A DNA stretch of 28,591 nt, from positions 1 through 28,591 of IMG/VR virus record IMGVR_UViG_3300010371_000095; one strand, 5' to 3'. Made by a program: the position numbers and the translations under genes. The notes beneath the pieces are model-generated. The model saw only the letters and a program-made list of their open reading frames with translations. It ran no database searches and was not told where the DNA came from. The number at the start of each line of letters is the position of its first letter. Within the stretch, counting starts at the first letter, position 1. The DNA comes from a virus. Of the stretch, positions 27,635-28,591 are shown one piece after another.

Positions 27635-28552
27635 ATGACCCTAGTTTACGCAGACCGCGTCCAGGAGACAACGGCCACCACCGGCACAGGCACGTATACG
27701 CTTGCCGGGGCGGTGACGGGTTTCCAGTCCTTCGCGGCGGTGGGAAACGGCAACACCTGCTATTATGCGGCGACTGATGGTACGGCATGGGAAGTCGGCC
27801 TCGGCACATACACTGCGAGCGGCACGACGCTTGCGCGTACGTCGATCCTTGCGAGCTCGAATGCGAATGCGGCGGTGAGTTGGTCAGCCGGCGCCAAGAA
27901 CATCTGGCTCGACTTCCCTGCGCTGGTTGCATCGTACCTTGCGGGAGGCGTGACGGGAACTGGCGCGGTCGTGCTGGCCACCAACCCGACGCTGGTCACG
28001 CCCGCCCTCGGCACACCGTCCAGCGGCACTCTGACGAATGCGACTGGCCTCCCGATCTCGACTGGCGTTTCCGGGCTCGGCACTGGCGTGGCGACGGCGC
28101 TCGCGGTCAATACTGGCTCATCTGGCGCGGTGGTAACGCAGGGCGGCGCTATCATCTCAGCCACTACGGCGACGACCCAGGGTGCGGGCGACAATTCGAC
28201 CAAGATCGCCACGACGGCTTATGCCGATCGCGTGGGGAATGTTCTCCCGATCAATGCGCAAACCGGCACGACTTATACTTTTGCGCTGACGGATGCGGGC
28301 TCACTGGTCACGGGTTCGAACGTATCGGCGATTACCTGGACCATCCCGCTCAACTCATCGGTCGCATTTGCTGTCGGTAGCGTCATCAACCTTGGTCAGG
28401 TGGGTGCGGGACAGATCACGCTCTCCCCCACTGGGGGCGTGACGATGATCTCGGCGAGCTCCAAGACAAAGATCGCTGGTCAATACTCGACCGCATCGCT
28501 CGTCAAGACGGCTACGGATACGTGGTTGCTCTTCGGGGATATCTCGACTTGA
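27635..28552 (+). CDS. Second tail fibre-like structural protein, 305 aa
   Basis: ATG 27635 follows GAGG at four bases. The first 100 residues carry a motif common at the start of phage fibre proteins (Tyr-Ala-Asp-Arg-Val-x-Glu-Thr-Thr, then Thr-Tyr-Thr-Leu-Ala-Gly-Ala and Thr-Trp-Glu-Val-Gly-x-Gly-Thr-Tyr). The middle has [21 protein letters not shown], a well-known fibre repeat, and [11 protein letters not shown], a collar motif. The C-terminal 100 residues form a beta domain ending in Thr-Trp-Leu-Leu-Phe-Gly-Asp. It likely lies at the tail or capsid surface. Confidence 0.8.
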   Translation: MTLVYADRVQETTATTGTGTYTLAGAVTGFQSFAAVGNGNTCYYAATDGTAWEVGLGTYTASGTTLARTSILASSNANAAVSWSAGAKNIWLDFPALVASYLAGGVTGTGAVVLATNPTLVTPALGTPSSGTLTNATGLPISTGVSGLGTGVATALAVNTGSSGAVVTQGGAIISATTATTQGAGDNSTKIATTAYADRVGNVLPINAQTGTTYTFALTDAGSLVTGSNVSAITWTIPLNSSVAFAVGSVINLGQVGAGQITLSPTGGVTMISASSKTKIAGQYSTASLVKTATDTWLLFGDIST

Positions 28553-28591
28553 TCCCCGCCGGCGTGTTCAAGCCGCAGGGGGTGGGGGTCA
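28549..28591 (+). CDS. 5' end of the next gene (partial)
   Basis: A TTG at 28549 overlaps the previous stop as TTGA and opens a frame to the window edge with 14 complete codons ([10 protein letters not shown]). The overlap style matches many genes here. The upstream GGGGAT is a weak Shine-Dalgarno. No function can be given. Confidence 0.4.
   Translation, partial: MIPAGVFKPQGVGV

Noticed and set aside
1-28591. Integrase, attachment sites, tRNA genes, CRISPR arrays, insertion sequences
   Set aside because: I looked for these by eye on both strands and found none that could be supported.

Overview
The window is a late-gene block of a tailed, podovirus-type bacteriophage or prophage. The DNA is GC-rich, many genes start with TTG or GTG, and genes are tightly coupled through ATGA, TGATG and TTGA overlaps. 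The protein families fit an alphaproteobacterial host, probably Hyphomicrobiales (Rhizobium, Mesorhizobium or Bradyrhizobium-like). The host assignment is inferred from style and recalled family resemblance, not from a search. I saw no integrase, attachment site, lysis gene, replication gene, tRNA or CRISPR array, so the window cannot show whether this is a free phage or a prophage.

Layout, left to right. (1) 2-2262: five coupled genes of unknown function, split by a hairpin terminator at 1240-1266 and closed by another at 2318-2346. (2) 2563-5801: virion-peripheral genes: a Gp80-type fibre protein, a strikingly regular 10-residue-repeat protein, a Gp77-type fibre-tail adaptor and several beta-rich structural proteins. 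(3) 5995-13938: small coupled ORFs leading into terminase small and large subunits, a P22-type portal, small head-region genes, an acidic scaffold candidate and a P22-type coat protein. (4) 13967-14670: a free-standing HNH-type endonuclease with a hairpin over its start, ending in a terminator. (5) 14682-23354: a P22-like tail and ejection module: gp4-like, gp10-like, a DUF2824/GNAT-like protein, a gp7-like protein, a middle ejection protein, and a large ejection protein with an N-terminal lysozyme domain. (6) 23351-25634: an accessory island with a minus-strand operon (RHH regulator, 101-aa unknown, 79-aa membrane protein), a plus-strand Tat-signal protein, and a Rha-type antirepressor whose ribosome site lies in a 15-bp stem. 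(7) 25644-28591: two fibre proteins flanking a minus-strand hexapeptide acetyltransferase, then the start of another gene.

Together the core genes package DNA (TerS/TerL into the portal vertex), build the shell (scaffold, coat), close the portal (gp4, gp10), carry ejection proteins that breach the peptidoglycan, and attach to the host through fibres. The non-core genes (HNH, island, acetyltransferase) sit at three junctions, and each lies just upstream of a similar terminator whose T-tract runs directly into the Shine-Dalgarno and ATG of the next structural gene. The most notable leads are the accessory island with its operator-like repeats and sequestered Rha start, the 10-residue-repeat protein, and the repeated terminator-start junction.
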